Shown here piece by piece: positions 35,208 through 44,244 of a stretch of 64,000 bases of DNA. The stretch comes from Ferrimonas balearica DSM 9799 (GTDB lineage Bacteria > Pseudomonadota > Gammaproteobacteria > Enterobacterales > Shewanellaceae): contig NC_014541.1 in assembly GCF_000148645.1 (NCBI RefSeq), positions 2,441,139-2,505,138 of the forward strand, written 5' to 3'. A program made the translations under genes and the position numbers. The notes under the pieces were generated by a model. The model searched no databases, was not told the DNA's origin, and worked only from the letters and a program-made list of their open reading frames with translations. The first letter of the stretch is position 1, and every line of letters begins with the position of its first letter.

Positions 35208-37484
35208 TCAGAGCGATTCAAACTCGTCCACATCGATGGCCTTTCGGCACAAGGTGTGTGCGGTCAGCACTTGTTCGGCCTGCTCCTCAGTCAGCACCTT
35301 GGCTTCGACAGCGGCCGCCAACATTGCCTCACTGACCGGGCCGCGGCTCAGCAAACCAGAACGCTGGGCCTTCTTCAGGGCTTTGTGCAGCGGGGCCACC
35401 TGACGCTGGGCCAGGAACGCCTGCTCCAGCTCAGTGATGCCATCACTCAGTTGCTCGTCCACCGGGCACAGGTGAGTCAGGCGGTTACGCAGGCAACCCG
35501 GCTCCATGATGGCCTGGGCCACTTCGCGCTTGCGCTGGTCATCCGGGCCATTGAAATGGTTACCCAGCGGGAACAGCAGCGCGCGGCACAACCAGCCCAC
35601 TGCACGGTTGGGGAAGTTACGGATCACCCCATCCAGTGCCTTGGCCGCTTCCTGAGTGGCCTGCTCCAGAGCGTAATGGACAAACGGCAGGTCAGCCTGC
35701 TGACGGCCATCCATCTCGTAGTTGCGCAGTACCGCAGAAGCCAGATACAGCTGACTCAGCACATCACCCAGGCGGGCGGAGATCATCTCACGGCGCTTCA
35801 GGCTGCCACCCAGTACCATCATGCTGATGTCGGTCATGATGGCCAGGTTGGCGCTCAGACGGTTCAGATGCTGGTAGTGGCGGCCGGTGGGGCCCGCAAC
35901 CGGTTTGGCGGCAAAGCGTGAGCCGGTAATGGCGTGGCCAAAGGAGACCACGGCATTACGGACGGCATAAACGATGTGGGAGATAAGCAGGCTGTCAAAG
36001 CGCTTCAGGCCCGCATCGGTATCCGGGTTGGCCACCGCTTCCATCTCGGCCAGCACATAAGGATGGCACCGGGTCGCACCCTGACCGAAGATCATCAGGT
36101 TACGGGTCAGGATGTTGGCGCCCTCAACGGTGATGGATACCGGCGAGGCAATGTAGTTGTTGCCCAGGTAGTTGTTCGGACCCAACTGGATGCCTTTACC
36201 GGCATGCACATCCATCGCGTCGTTGATGACGCTGCGGCCCAGTTCGGTCATGTGGTATTTGGCAATCGCGGTAATTACCGACGGTTTCTGGTTGGTGTCC
36301 ACCGCGGTGACGGTCAGCTTGCGGGCAGACTCGAGGGTGTAGGTGTTGGCCGCGATGCGGGCCAGCGCCTCCTGGATGCCTTCGAACTCACCAATCTGCA
36401 CACCAAACTGCTGGCGAACACCACAGTAAGCACTGGTGGTTCGGGTTGCCAGGTGCGCGGTGGCAGTTGCCAGCGCCGGCAGGGAGATGCCCCGACCCGC
36501 AGACAGACACTCCACCAGCATGCGCCAGCCACGGCCAGCATAGTCCGGGCCACCGATGATCCAGTCAATCGGGATAAACACATCGTTGCCGCGGGTGGTG
36601 CCGTTCATAAACGCCATCCCCAGCGGGTTGTGGCGGTTACCCAGTTGAACCCCTTCGTGATCAGCCGGGATCAGGGCACAGGTGATGCCAATGTCCTCTT
36701 TGTCCCCCAGCAGGCCATCCGGGTCACGCAGCTTAAAGGCCAGGCCCAGCACGGTGGCCACCGGGGCCAGGGTAATGTAGCGCTTGTCCCAGGTCAGGCG
36801 GATGCCCAGTACCTCTTCGCCATTGTGCTCGCCTTTGCAAACGGTGCCGGTGTCCGGAATCGCGCCCGCGTCAGAGCCCGCGGTCGGGGCCGTCAGAGCG
36901 AAACACGGCACTTCGGCACCGCTGGCCAGGCCGGGCAGCCACTGCTGCTTCTGTTCATCGGTACCGTAGTGGGCCAGCAGCTCACCCGGCCCCAGGGAGT
37001 TGGGCACCATAATGGTCACGGCCGCGCTCATGGAGCGGGACGCCACGCGGGACACAATGGTGGATGCGGCGTGGGCAGAGAACGCCAGACCGCCGTACTC
37101 TTTCGGGATAATAAAGGAGAAGAACTTCTCCGTCTTGATGTACTCCCAGACCGCTTCGGGCAGATCCTGGTCACCCTGCACAATCTGGTAGTCATCCAGC
37201 ATGGTCAGCAGCGTGGCCACCTGGTTATCAAGGAACGCCTGTTCCTCTTCGGTCAGGGTGTTGGCCGGGTAGCTGTGCAGCTGGTTCCAGTCCGGGGCAC
37301 CGCGAAACAGCTCGCCATCCCACCAGACGTTGCCCGCTTCCATCGCTTCACGCTCGGTTTGGGACAGGGGCGGCAGTACCCGTTTAAAGAAAGCGAAGGC
37401 CGGACGGGAGATCAATTGACGTCGGATATCGGTGACGCCAAAGACCACCAAAATGGCAATCAGGATTAAGAACAGCAACGTCAT
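35208..37484 (-). CDS. fadE: Acyl-CoA dehydrogenase FadE
   Basis: FAD-dependent dehydrogenase for the first step of fatty-acid beta-oxidation. The 758-aa protein begins with a hydrophobic segment (residues 2-18) as in E. coli FadE (814 aa), followed by the acyl-CoA dehydrogenase core with IPKEYGGLAFS, SLGPGELLAHYGT, PCFALTAPTAGSDAG and RSVINDAMDVHAGKGIQLG, and a C-terminal DUF1974-type extension. Its ATG overlaps the TGA of the TetR gene by 4 bases (ATGA), so the regulator and the enzyme are one transcript. AGAGGAAG lies before the start. Confidence 0.95.
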   Translation of the reverse strand: MTLLFLILIAILVVFGVTDIRRQLISRPAFAFFKRVLPPLSQTEREAMEAGNVWWDGELFRGAPDWNQLHSYPANTLTEEEQAFLDNQVATLLTMLDDYQIVQGDQDLPEAVWEYIKTEKFFSFIIPKEYGGLAFSAHAASTIVSRVASRSMSAAVTIMVPNSLGPGELLAHYGTDEQKQQWLPGLASGAEVPCFALTAPTAGSDAGAIPDTGTVCKGEHNGEEVLGIRLTWDKRYITLAPVATVLGLAFKLRDPDGLLGDKEDIGITCALIPADHEGVQLGNRHNPLGMAFMNGTTRGNDVFIPIDWIIGGPDYAGRGWRMLVECLSAGRGISLPALATATAHLATRTTSAYCGVRQQFGVQIGEFEGIQEALARIAANTYTLESARKLTVTAVDTNQKPSVITAIAKYHMTELGRSVINDAMDVHAGKGIQLGPNNYLGNNYIASPVSITVEGANILTRNLMIFGQGATRCHPYVLAEMEAVANPDTDAGLKRFDSLLISHIVYAVRNAVVSFGHAITGSRFAAKPVAGPTGRHYQHLNRLSANLAIMTDISMMVLGGSLKRREMISARLGDVLSQLYLASAVLRNYEMDGRQQADLPFVHYALEQATQEAAKALDGVIRNFPNRAVGWLCRALLFPLGNHFNGPDDQRKREVAQAIMEPGCLRNRLTHLCPVDEQLSDGITELEQAFLAQRQVAPLHKALKKAQRSGLLSRGPVSEAMLAAAVEAKVLTEEQAEQVLTAHTLCRKAIDVDEFESL

Positions 37485-38146
37485 GATACTTCCTCTATCA
37501 GACTGTGTTGGAGATTCGGCGCCGGTGCAGCTACACCCGCAGCCATGTAGGGAATGATTCGACGAATCACCGATTCAATGTCGTTTTCTTGTTGGAAATC
37601 GGCGCGGGCAATGTCCGACAGCGCATCGAAGGAGCTCATGGTGAACACCACGGTGCCCAGGGTGAAGTGCAGTCGCCAGAACACCTCCACCTGGGGCAGG
37701 TGCGGCGCGGCTTTGTGCACCAGTGCCGTCACCCGGTTCAGCACATCGCCATAGTGGGTAGTGACAAACCAACGCAGGTGGCCCTGGCTTTCGATATAGC
37801 CCCGGCCCAGCAGCTGCAAAAAGATGGCGGTGCCGTGGCTGCGCAGGTCATCCAGGTCCAGCATCGGCTGAACCATCGCCTCAAACACGTCCTGCAGGGT
37901 CAGGTCCGGTTTTTTGTCCAGTTCAATAAAGGCCGCATCCACCGCCGGCATAAACCGGTCAAGGTAACGGGCCAGCACCGCTTGGATCAGCTCCTTCTTG
38001 GAGCCGAAGTGGTAGTTGACCGAAGCCAGGTTCACCTCTGCCTTGCCGGTAATCAGGCGCAGCGAAGTTTCCGAAAATCCGCGTTCAGCGAACAGGCGTT
38101 CAGCCGCATCGAGAATGCGATGCTTGGTTGTTTGTCGATTCGCCAT
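37481..38146 (-). CDS. TetR-family repressor, probably PsrA-like fatty-acid regulator
   Basis: Regulator of 221 aa from the ATG at 38146. The N-terminal helix-turn-helix spans ILDAAERLFAERGFSETSLR and AEVNLASVNYHFGSKKELIQ; the C-terminal domain has the PsrA look, with a FWRLHFTLGTVVFTMSS segment. PsrA proteins sense acyl-CoA or oleate and repress beta-oxidation genes in Pseudomonas and Shewanella. Being first gene of a coupled operon with fadE, and having an AAAC-N4-GTTT palindrome just upstream, it most likely represses itself and fadE. The PsrA name is an inference. Confidence 0.82.
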   Translation of the reverse strand: MANRQTTKHRILDAAERLFAERGFSETSLRLITGKAEVNLASVNYHFGSKKELIQAVLARYLDRFMPAVDAAFIELDKKPDLTLQDVFEAMVQPMLDLDDLRSHGTAIFLQLLGRGYIESQGHLRWFVTTHYGDVLNRVTALVHKAAPHLPQVEVFWRLHFTLGTVVFTMSSFDALSDIARADFQQENDIESVIRRIIPYMAAGVAAPAPNLQHSLIEEVS

Positions 38147-38163
38147 AGCCCCACCCAAGGTTT

Positions 38164-38177
38164 CAAACACCCGTTTA
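38164..38177. promoter_or_regulatory. PsrA-like operator upstream of the TetR-fadE operon
   Basis: CAAACACCCGTTTA contains AAAC-N4-GTTT, close to the PsrA consensus (G/C)AAAC-N2-4-GTTT(G/C). It lies 18 bases before the repressor start. A second imperfect copy ACAACCGTTTGT follows at 38191-38202. Confidence 0.55.
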
Positions 38178-38199
38178 AAGTAAACAGGACACAACCGTT

Positions 38200-38395
38200 T
38201 GTCAAAATTCTTATCACATGACGATTAGGCAGTTTTTCAAGGAGATAGACGACACCAAAATGACATTCAGACCAAAGTCGCCCTACCAACCATCCACTTA
38301 TGAGCTATACCCATAGTGCGGCCAGAAAACGCCGCCCACTTTCACTCCCTGGACCTGGCGAGCCCAATCTGTCACTGCCCGCCGGGTCTTTTTTT
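38200..38395 (+). ncRNA. Candidate small transcript ending at an isolated plus-strand terminator
   Basis: GACCTGGCG (38352-38360) pairs with CGCCGGGTC (38380-38388), with one G-T pair, and is directly followed by seven T. This is a good intrinsic terminator on the plus strand, but both flanking genes are on the minus strand. Upstream are AAGGAG (38239-38244) and an 18-codon frame from ATG 38260 (MTFRPKSPYQPSTYELYP). A TTGTCA at 38199-38204 could be a -35 but no good -10 follows. The unit could be a small RNA or a small-protein mRNA; the 5' end is a guess. Confidence 0.3.
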
Positions 38396-38532
38396 GCCTT
38401 TTTTTCCTACCCGCACGACAACCATGCGCTGAGTCAGGTGCGCCTCATCGGTCACAACAGCCTGATAACAAACGCAATCTCAGAAGCCGGGCATTGCCAT
38501 CTTGCCTTACCGTTTATCTGCGGCAAAACAAA

Positions 38533-38551
38533 GGGGGGCGATACGCCCCCC
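38533..38551 (-). terminator. Intrinsic terminator of the S9 peptidase gene
   Basis: Stem GGGGGGCG/CGCCCCCC with loop ATA; on the minus strand TTTGTTTTG follows. It lies 22 bases after the stop codon. Confidence 0.85.
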
Positions 38552-38573
38552 ATAATGACATTCGCGTTACCGA

Positions 38574-40598
38574 TTATTTCGGCAGGCCGGGGATAAATTC
38601 ACGGCCATGGGGGATCTCAATGCTGGACCCCACAAACGCCTCACCCACCGGTTCTGCCCGGCCACCATGGCACTGTGCAAGAAACGCCTCCGCCACGGCA
38701 TAGAACGCGATGTTGTTCTCCGGTCGGGCAAAACCGTGGCCCTCATCCGGGAACAGCACGTAGCTGACCGGAATGCCTTTGCGCTTCATCGCCTGCACAA
38801 TCTGGTCCGATTCCGCCTGCTTTACCCTTGGGTCATTGGCCCCCTGAGCGATCAACAAAGGCCGCTGGATATCATCCACATAGGTCAGCGGCGAGCGCTC
38901 CTTGAGCAGGGCCCGTCCCGCCTCGGTATCCGGGTCGCCAATGGCACGGGCAAACACCTGCCGGAAGCTGGCCCAATAAGGCGGAATGGAATCGAGCAGG
39001 GTTTGCAGGTTGGAGGGGCCGACAATATCAACACCACAGGTAAAGGCGTCCGGCGTCATGGTCAGGCCCGCCAGCGTGGCGTACCCCCCGTAACTGCCGC
39101 CCATAATGGCCACGGTGTCCTCGTTGGTGATGCCCTGTGCCACCGCCCAGGCTTTGGCGTCGAGCAGGTCATCCTGCATCGCCCTGCCCCACTGTTTATT
39201 GCCCGCGTTGACAAAGGCTTTGCCAAACCCGGTGGAGGAACGGAAGTTCACCTGCAATACCGAATACCCCCGGTTGGCCAGCCACTGCACCAGCGATGAG
39301 TAGCCAAAGCCATCACGCGCCCAGGGGCCACCGTGCACCAGCAGGACCATCGGCGAAGGGCTGTCGGCCACACCGTCACCATTCGGGTCCGCGCTTTGCG
39401 GCAGGGTCAGGTAGGACACCAGCTCCAGCCCGTCCCGGCTGGGGATGGTAACGCCGTGCATCTTAACCAGTGGCAGCCCCTCCAGCGCCGGGTTGGTGAC
39501 AAACAGTTCGGACAGCACTCCGGTGTTGCGGTCATACACCTTATAGATGGGGGAGCGGTCGCTCTGGTCGGTGTACACCGTCCAGTAATTGCCATCCTCA
39601 GAGATGGCCAGCACCGACGCGCCTCCGGCCAGTTGCCGGTTCAGTTGGGTAATGTCCTTCTGGTAGTCCGGGTCGATGGCAAACCAGACAGGGTGATGGC
39701 GCTCTTCCGCATAGGCAAACGGCTTGTGGGTGCGGGGGTCAAACAGCACACCGGACACATCCACACCGGTGGCGCTGGCCAGTATCTGGGTTCGGCCGCC
39801 ATCCAGCTGATAGTGCACCAACGCGGCGGTATCACGATTGCGACTGTCCAGCATATAGATGCCGGTGTTGGCCTGGTCGAAGCCCAGTATGGCGGTGGTC
39901 AGCATATCCTCTGCGGGGATGGTAAAGCGCGGCTGCCACTGGCCGTTCTGCCACGCAAACACCGTCTGGCCATCGGCCTCTGCCGGCCCCAGTGCTAACC
40001 GCACCGCCAGATCATTGTCCACCAGGATGCTGGCCATACCAGGGTTTTGCGCCAGCAGGGTGCGCTCACCGGTTGCCAGGTCCACCCGATAGAGATCGTG
40101 CCAGCTGGGGTCGCGGTCGTTCATGCCTACCACCACGACACCGGGCTGGCTTTGACTCTGCGCCACCATCTGGGCCTGAATGCCAGGATAGGGGGTCAGG
40201 TTGGTGACATCGCCGGTTGCCAGTTCAACCCCATAGAGGTGCCAGTTTTCATCGCCATCACGATCCTGGATATAGAGGATGTGCTGACTGTCCAACGACC
40301 AGAAGTGGGCGGGAATGCCGCGCCCCCGATCATTGGTGATGACATTGGCGCGATTGATGTCCCCTTTCGGGGCCAGCCACAGATTCATCACCCCCTCATC
40401 CGGGGCTCGGAAACTCATCCATTGGCCATCCGGGCTGATGCGGCCCTGGAAGCGGTCCGGATTCCCAAACAGCACGGACCGTTCTATCAAAGGCGGTTGC
40501 TGCGGGGTGACTTCGGCGGTGGCCTCTGACGGCGAGCTGCCACTGCAGGCGGCCAGCGCAGTGGCCAGCCCAAGAGCAAAAAGGGCGCGTTTCAGCAT
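38574..40598 (-). CDS. S9 family prolyl-oligopeptidase-like lipoprotein
   Basis: Periplasmic serine peptidase of the prolyl oligopeptidase / acylaminoacyl-peptidase group. The signal MLKRALFALGLATALAAC has a lipobox LAAC. A beta-propeller with WD-type blades (for example ISPDGQWMSFRAPDEGVMNL) fills the first 400 residues. The alpha/beta-hydrolase domain follows, with VLLVHGGPW, nucleophile Ser in GGSYGG (about residue 500), Asp in GANDPRV and His in PDEGHGF. Upstream in-frame ATGs exist at 40610 and 40658; the choice at 40598 keeps the signal compact. Single gene. Exact substrate unknown. Confidence 0.85.
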   Translation of the reverse strand: MLKRALFALGLATALAACSGSSPSEATAEVTPQQPPLIERSVLFGNPDRFQGRISPDGQWMSFRAPDEGVMNLWLAPKGDINRANVITNDRGRGIPAHFWSLDSQHILYIQDRDGDENWHLYGVELATGDVTNLTPYPGIQAQMVAQSQSQPGVVVVGMNDRDPSWHDLYRVDLATGERTLLAQNPGMASILVDNDLAVRLALGPAEADGQTVFAWQNGQWQPRFTIPAEDMLTTAILGFDQANTGIYMLDSRNRDTAALVHYQLDGGRTQILASATGVDVSGVLFDPRTHKPFAYAEERHHPVWFAIDPDYQKDITQLNRQLAGGASVLAISEDGNYWTVYTDQSDRSPIYKVYDRNTGVLSELFVTNPALEGLPLVKMHGVTIPSRDGLELVSYLTLPQSADPNGDGVADSPSPMVLLVHGGPWARDGFGYSSLVQWLANRGYSVLQVNFRSSTGFGKAFVNAGNKQWGRAMQDDLLDAKAWAVAQGITNEDTVAIMGGSYGGYATLAGLTMTPDAFTCGVDIVGPSNLQTLLDSIPPYWASFRQVFARAIGDPDTEAGRALLKERSPLTYVDDIQRPLLIAQGANDPRVKQAESDQIVQAMKRKGIPVSYVLFPDEGHGFARPENNIAFYAVAEAFLAQCHGGRAEPVGEAFVGSSIEIPHGREFIPGLPK

Positions 40599-40889
40599 GT
40601 TCAGTTCCATAGTCCGGTGATGGGCATTGCCTGCAGCCCGGGAATCGAACCCCGCCATCGACCACCTGACTGGGGTGCCAACTCAACATAGCAGATGAAA
40701 AATCATACAGTTAACAATTTACGGCCGAACTCTGCCTGAGCGTAAGTCCGCAAATTTCCCACAGCTCAGACACCTGGCCCCGGCTGATGGTTTTTTGTCC
40801 ACCTGACACTGTATCTGGCCACACAGTCGGGTATAATCGCGCCCTATTTTTATCCGCTACCCCTTTTCTTCGGAGATCTTCGGACGCCT
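40599..40889. promoter_or_regulatory. Divergent promoter region between the S9 peptidase and rimO, with -10 of rimO
   Basis: TATAAT at 40832-40837 is a perfect -10 about 50 bases before the rimO start, with only a weak -35 (CTGTAT at 17 bases). The left part, 40620-40660, contains a tRNA T-arm lookalike that I do not regard as a tRNA. No binding-site palindrome stands out. Confidence 0.5.
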
Positions 40890-42323
40890 ATGACCGTCAA
40901 CACTTTCGATCCCAATGCCCAAAGCCCCGTGGCCGAGCAGCCCAGCACCACTCACGCCACTAAGGTGGCGCCGGAGATGGGCAATGGCGCCAAGGGCAGC
41001 GGCACCCGCATCGGTTTCATCAGTCTCGGCTGTCCCAAGAACCTGGTGGATTCTGAGCGCATCCTGACCCAGCTGCGCATCGAAGGTTACGACATCGTCA
41101 ACACCTACGAGGGGGCTGACCTGGTGATCGTAAACACCTGTGGTTTTATCGATTCCGCTGTGCAGGAATCGCTGGACACCATCGGTGAGGCGCTGAAAGA
41201 GAATGGCAAGGTTCTGGTCACCGGCTGCCTGGGTGCCAAAGAGGATGAGATCAAGCAGATCCACCCGAAGGTGCTGGGCATCACCGGTCCGCACGCTTAC
41301 GAGATGGTGCTGGAACAGGTCCACGCGCACCTGCCCAAGCCGGAGCACGATCCGATGACCAGCCTGATCCCGGACCACGGCGTCAAGCTGACCCCGCGTC
41401 ACTACGCTTATCTGAAGATCTCCGAAGGCTGTAACCACAAGTGCACCTTCTGCATCATCCCGTCCATGCGCGGAACCCTGGACAGCCGTCCGATGGGCGA
41501 GATCCTGGATGAAGCCAAGCGTCTGCAGGCCGCCGGGGTGAAAGAGCTGCTGGTGATCAGTCAGGACACTGGCGCTTACGGCGTGGACGTTAAGCACAAA
41601 ACCGCGTTCTGGAACGGCATGCCGGTGAAAACCTCCATGCTGGCCCTGTGCGAGAAGCTGGCCGAGTTTGGCATCTGGGTGCGACTGCATTACGTCTATC
41701 CCTACCCCAACATTGCCGACGTGCTGCCGCTGATGGCCGAAGGCAAAGTGCTGCCCTACCTGGACATCCCGTTCCAGCACGCCAGCCCGCGCATCCTCAA
41801 GCTGATGAAGCGCCCCGGTAATGCTGAGCGCACCCTGGAGCAGATCAAAGCGTGGCGCGAAGTGTGTCCCGACCTGGTGATCCGCTCTACCTTTATTGTC
41901 GGTTTCCCCGGTGAAACCGAAGCCGACTTCCAGCTGCTGCTGGACTGGCTGGAAGAGGCCCGTCTGGACCGCGTTGGCTGCTTTAAGTACAGCCCGGTGG
42001 AAGGCGCTACCGCCAACGAACTGCCCGATGCGGTAGACGAAGCGGTGAAAGAGGAGCGTTACCAGCGCTTTATGGCCGTACAGGCCCGCATCAGCCGCGA
42101 AAAGCTGGCTGACCGGGTGGGTCAGGAGATGCTGGTGATCGTGGACGAGATTGGTGAAGACGGCGCCATTGGCCGCAGCTACGCCGACGCGCCGGAGATC
42201 GATGGCCGCGTGATCATCGGCGGTGAATATGACCTCAACCCCGGCGACATGGTTTGGGTCAGCATCGAGTTTGCTGACGACCACGACCTGTTTGGCACTC
42301 TGGTTGAGGACGACGACGAATAA
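40890..42323 (+). CDS. rimO: Ribosomal protein S12 methylthiotransferase RimO
   Basis: Radical-SAM enzyme that adds a methylthio group to the conserved aspartate of ribosomal protein S12. The 477-aa protein has the UPF0004 domain cluster ligands Cys48, Cys84 and Cys113, the radical-SAM motif CNHKCTFC (Cys181, 185, 188), and a C-terminal TRAM domain. The core is nearly co-linear with E. coli RimO (441 aa); the extra 35 residues at the N-terminus are of the Shewanella type. A perfect -10 is upstream and a strong terminator downstream, so it is a single-gene unit. Confidence 0.97.
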   Translation: MTVNTFDPNAQSPVAEQPSTTHATKVAPEMGNGAKGSGTRIGFISLGCPKNLVDSERILTQLRIEGYDIVNTYEGADLVIVNTCGFIDSAVQESLDTIGEALKENGKVLVTGCLGAKEDEIKQIHPKVLGITGPHAYEMVLEQVHAHLPKPEHDPMTSLIPDHGVKLTPRHYAYLKISEGCNHKCTFCIIPSMRGTLDSRPMGEILDEAKRLQAAGVKELLVISQDTGAYGVDVKHKTAFWNGMPVKTSMLALCEKLAEFGIWVRLHYVYPYPNIADVLPLMAEGKVLPYLDIPFQHASPRILKLMKRPGNAERTLEQIKAWREVCPDLVIRSTFIVGFPGETEADFQLLLDWLEEARLDRVGCFKYSPVEGATANELPDAVDEAVKEERYQRFMAVQARISREKLADRVGQEMLVIVDEIGEDGAIGRSYADAPEIDGRVIIGGEYDLNPGDMVWVSIEFADDHDLFGTLVEDDDE

Positions 42324-42340
42324 TTTGTCGTTTTCTGCTG

Positions 42341-42372
42341 AAAAAAGGACCGTTTTTACGGTCCTTTTTTTT
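42341..42372 (+). terminator. Intrinsic terminator of rimO
   Basis: A 13-bp stem AAAAAAGGACCGT/ACGGTCCTTTTTT with loop TTTT and more T behind it. Confidence 0.95.
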
Positions 42373-42396
42373 ATTCCTGCGCCGAAGAGTGTTCGA

Positions 42397-42406
42397 TGTG
42401 ATCACA
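42397..42406. promoter_or_regulatory. Palindrome upstream of the AbgT transporter
   Basis: TGTGATCACA is a perfect 10-base palindrome 184 bases before the transporter start. It contains CRP half-sites but without the 6-base spacer, so it is not a standard CRP site. A second inverted repeat AACCCC/GGGGTT lies at 42484-42500. Their function is unknown. Confidence 0.3.
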
Positions 42407-42589
42407 CTTTGAGGCTCCAATGTCAGCGAAAAACGCCGCCTTTGTGGCCTTTTTGTTTGCATTTGCGGCATTTGACGGTTACAAACCCCGAATTGGGGTT
42501 GTTTCTTATGCAAAGGGTTCTCTATTATCCCAAGCCACAACAACAAGGGCACAGCCCAACAAGACAATTATAAGAACAGGAAGGAAACT

Positions 42590-44191
42590 ATGAGTTCGAA
42601 CTCGGTTGAGCGCCCAGGCTCAGCACCCAGCGTGGAACAGTCCGGTGCCTTTCGGCGTTTCCTCGACGTCGTAGAGCGTCTGGGTAACCTGCTCCCCCAC
42701 CCCATCACCCTGTTTGCGCTGTTCTGCGTTGGCATCATCCTCATCAGTGGCATTGCAGGCTACTTTGACCTCTCCGTTGCCGACCCGCGTCCGGAAGGTG
42801 CGCCGGGCCGTGCCGCCGATGGCCTGATCACCGTGGTCAGTCTGATGAGTGCCGAGGGGCTGCAGCGCATCGTTTCCAATCTGGTGACCAACTTTACCGG
42901 CTTTGCCCCGCTGGGCACCGTACTGGTGGCCTTGCTGGGTGTTGGCATCGCTGAGCGTGCCGGACTGATCTCCGCCGCACTGCGTGGCCTGGTAATGGGC
43001 GCCAAGCCCCGCCTGGTGACCTTTATCGTGGTGTTTGCCGGCATCATCTCCAACACCGCTTCCGAGCTGGGTTATGTGGTTCTGATCCCGCTGGCAGCGA
43101 TGATGTTCCACTCCCTGGGCCGTCATCCGCTGGCCGGTTTGGCCGCAGCCTTTGCCGGTGTGTCCGGTGGCTACAGCGCTAACCTGCTGCTCGGCACCGT
43201 TGACCCGCTGCTGTCCGGCATCACCGAAACCGCCGCTCAGATCATCGACCCCAACTACACCGTGGGTCCGGAAGCCAACTGGTTCTTTATGATCCTCTCC
43301 ACCTTTGTGGTGGCCGGTCTGGCGATGTTTGTGACTGAGAAGATCGTCGAACCCAAGCTGGGCAAATACGACATTCGTGAAGCCGCCGAAGACGTCACTC
43401 ACGACAAGATGGAAGGGCTGAGCGCCAAGGAGAAGAAGGGCCTGAAAGCGGCCGGTGTGACCCTGCTGGTGCTCTCCGTCCTGCTCTCTTTGACCATCGT
43501 TCCGGAATGGGGCGCGCTGCGTCACCCGGAAACCGGCCTGGTAGCGGGCTCACCGTTCCTGAAAGGGATTGTGGCCTTCATCTTTGTGTTCTTCGCCATC
43601 CCCGGCATGGTTTATGGTCGCATCGTCGGCACCATTAAGAGCGATCGCGATGCCATCGATGCCATGGCGCACTCCATGAGCACCATGGGCATGTACATCG
43701 TGCTGGTGTTCTTCGCTTCCCAGTTTGTGGCGTTCTTCAAGTGGACCAACCTGGGCGCCATCACCGCCGTCGCCGGTGCGGACATGCTCAACAGCATCGG
43801 CCTCAGCGGCCCGCTGCTGTTTGTCTGCTTTATCGCAGTGTGCGCCTTTATCAACCTGATGGTGGGCTCTGCCTCGGCCCAGTGGGCGGTCACCGCGCCC
43901 ATCTTCGTGCCGATGCTGATGCTGGTGGGTTACGCTCCGGAAACCATCCAGGCCGCTTACCGTATCGGTGATTCCGTCACCAACATCATCACTCCGATGA
44001 TGAGCTACTTCGGCCTGATCCTGGCGGTAGCGTCCCGATACAAGAAGGACCTAGGCATTGGTACCCTGGTGGCCACCATGCTGCCCTACTCCATCGTGCT
44101 GTTTATCGGCTGGAGCATCACCTTCGTCGTCTACGTGTTTGTGCTTGGCTTGCCGGTGGGTCCGGGCTCGCCGACCTATTACACGCCGTAA
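42590..44191 (+). CDS. AbgT family transporter
   Basis: Inner-membrane transporter of 533 aa, family of p-aminobenzoyl-glutamate importer AbgT and of MtrF-like drug exporters. It has the AbgT features: LGNLLPHPITLFALFCVGII near residue 30, a GIAERAGLISAALRG block, NTASELGYVVLIPLAAMMF in helix 3-4 and SASAQWAVTAPIFVPMLM plus RIGDSVTNIITPMMSYF in the C-terminal half. AGGAAGGAAACT precedes the ATG. No abgA/abgB hydrolase genes adjoin it, so the substrate may be p-aminobenzoyl-glutamate or a sulfonamide-like compound. Confidence 0.92.
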   Translation: MSSNSVERPGSAPSVEQSGAFRRFLDVVERLGNLLPHPITLFALFCVGIILISGIAGYFDLSVADPRPEGAPGRAADGLITVVSLMSAEGLQRIVSNLVTNFTGFAPLGTVLVALLGVGIAERAGLISAALRGLVMGAKPRLVTFIVVFAGIISNTASELGYVVLIPLAAMMFHSLGRHPLAGLAAAFAGVSGGYSANLLLGTVDPLLSGITETAAQIIDPNYTVGPEANWFFMILSTFVVAGLAMFVTEKIVEPKLGKYDIREAAEDVTHDKMEGLSAKEKKGLKAAGVTLLVLSVLLSLTIVPEWGALRHPETGLVAGSPFLKGIVAFIFVFFAIPGMVYGRIVGTIKSDRDAIDAMAHSMSTMGMYIVLVFFASQFVAFFKWTNLGAITAVAGADMLNSIGLSGPLLFVCFIAVCAFINLMVGSASAQWAVTAPIFVPMLMLVGYAPETIQAAYRIGDSVTNIITPMMSYFGLILAVASRYKKDLGIGTLVATMLPYSIVLFIGWSITFVVYVFVLGLPVGPGSPTYYTP

Positions 44192-44202
44192 CGGCCAGAC
44201 AC

Positions 44203-44233
44203 AAAAAACGCGCTCAGATGAGCGCGTTTTTTT
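44203..44233 (+). terminator. Bidirectional terminator between the AbgT gene and smrA
   Basis: A 13-bp stem AAAAAACGCGCTC/GAGCGCGTTTTTT with loop AGAT; T-runs on both strands serve both convergent genes. Confidence 0.93.
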
Positions 44234-44244
44234 ATGGGGCGAGG

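Noticed and set aside
40620..40690. tRNA-like T-arm (GGTTCGATTC) and a CCTGCAGCCCGGG stretch like a cloning polylinker
   Set aside because: No acceptor stem, anticodon arm or CCA can be formed, and the T-stem has a mismatch. The 13-base polylinker match is short and the flanks are ordinary, so I take it as chance rather than vector.
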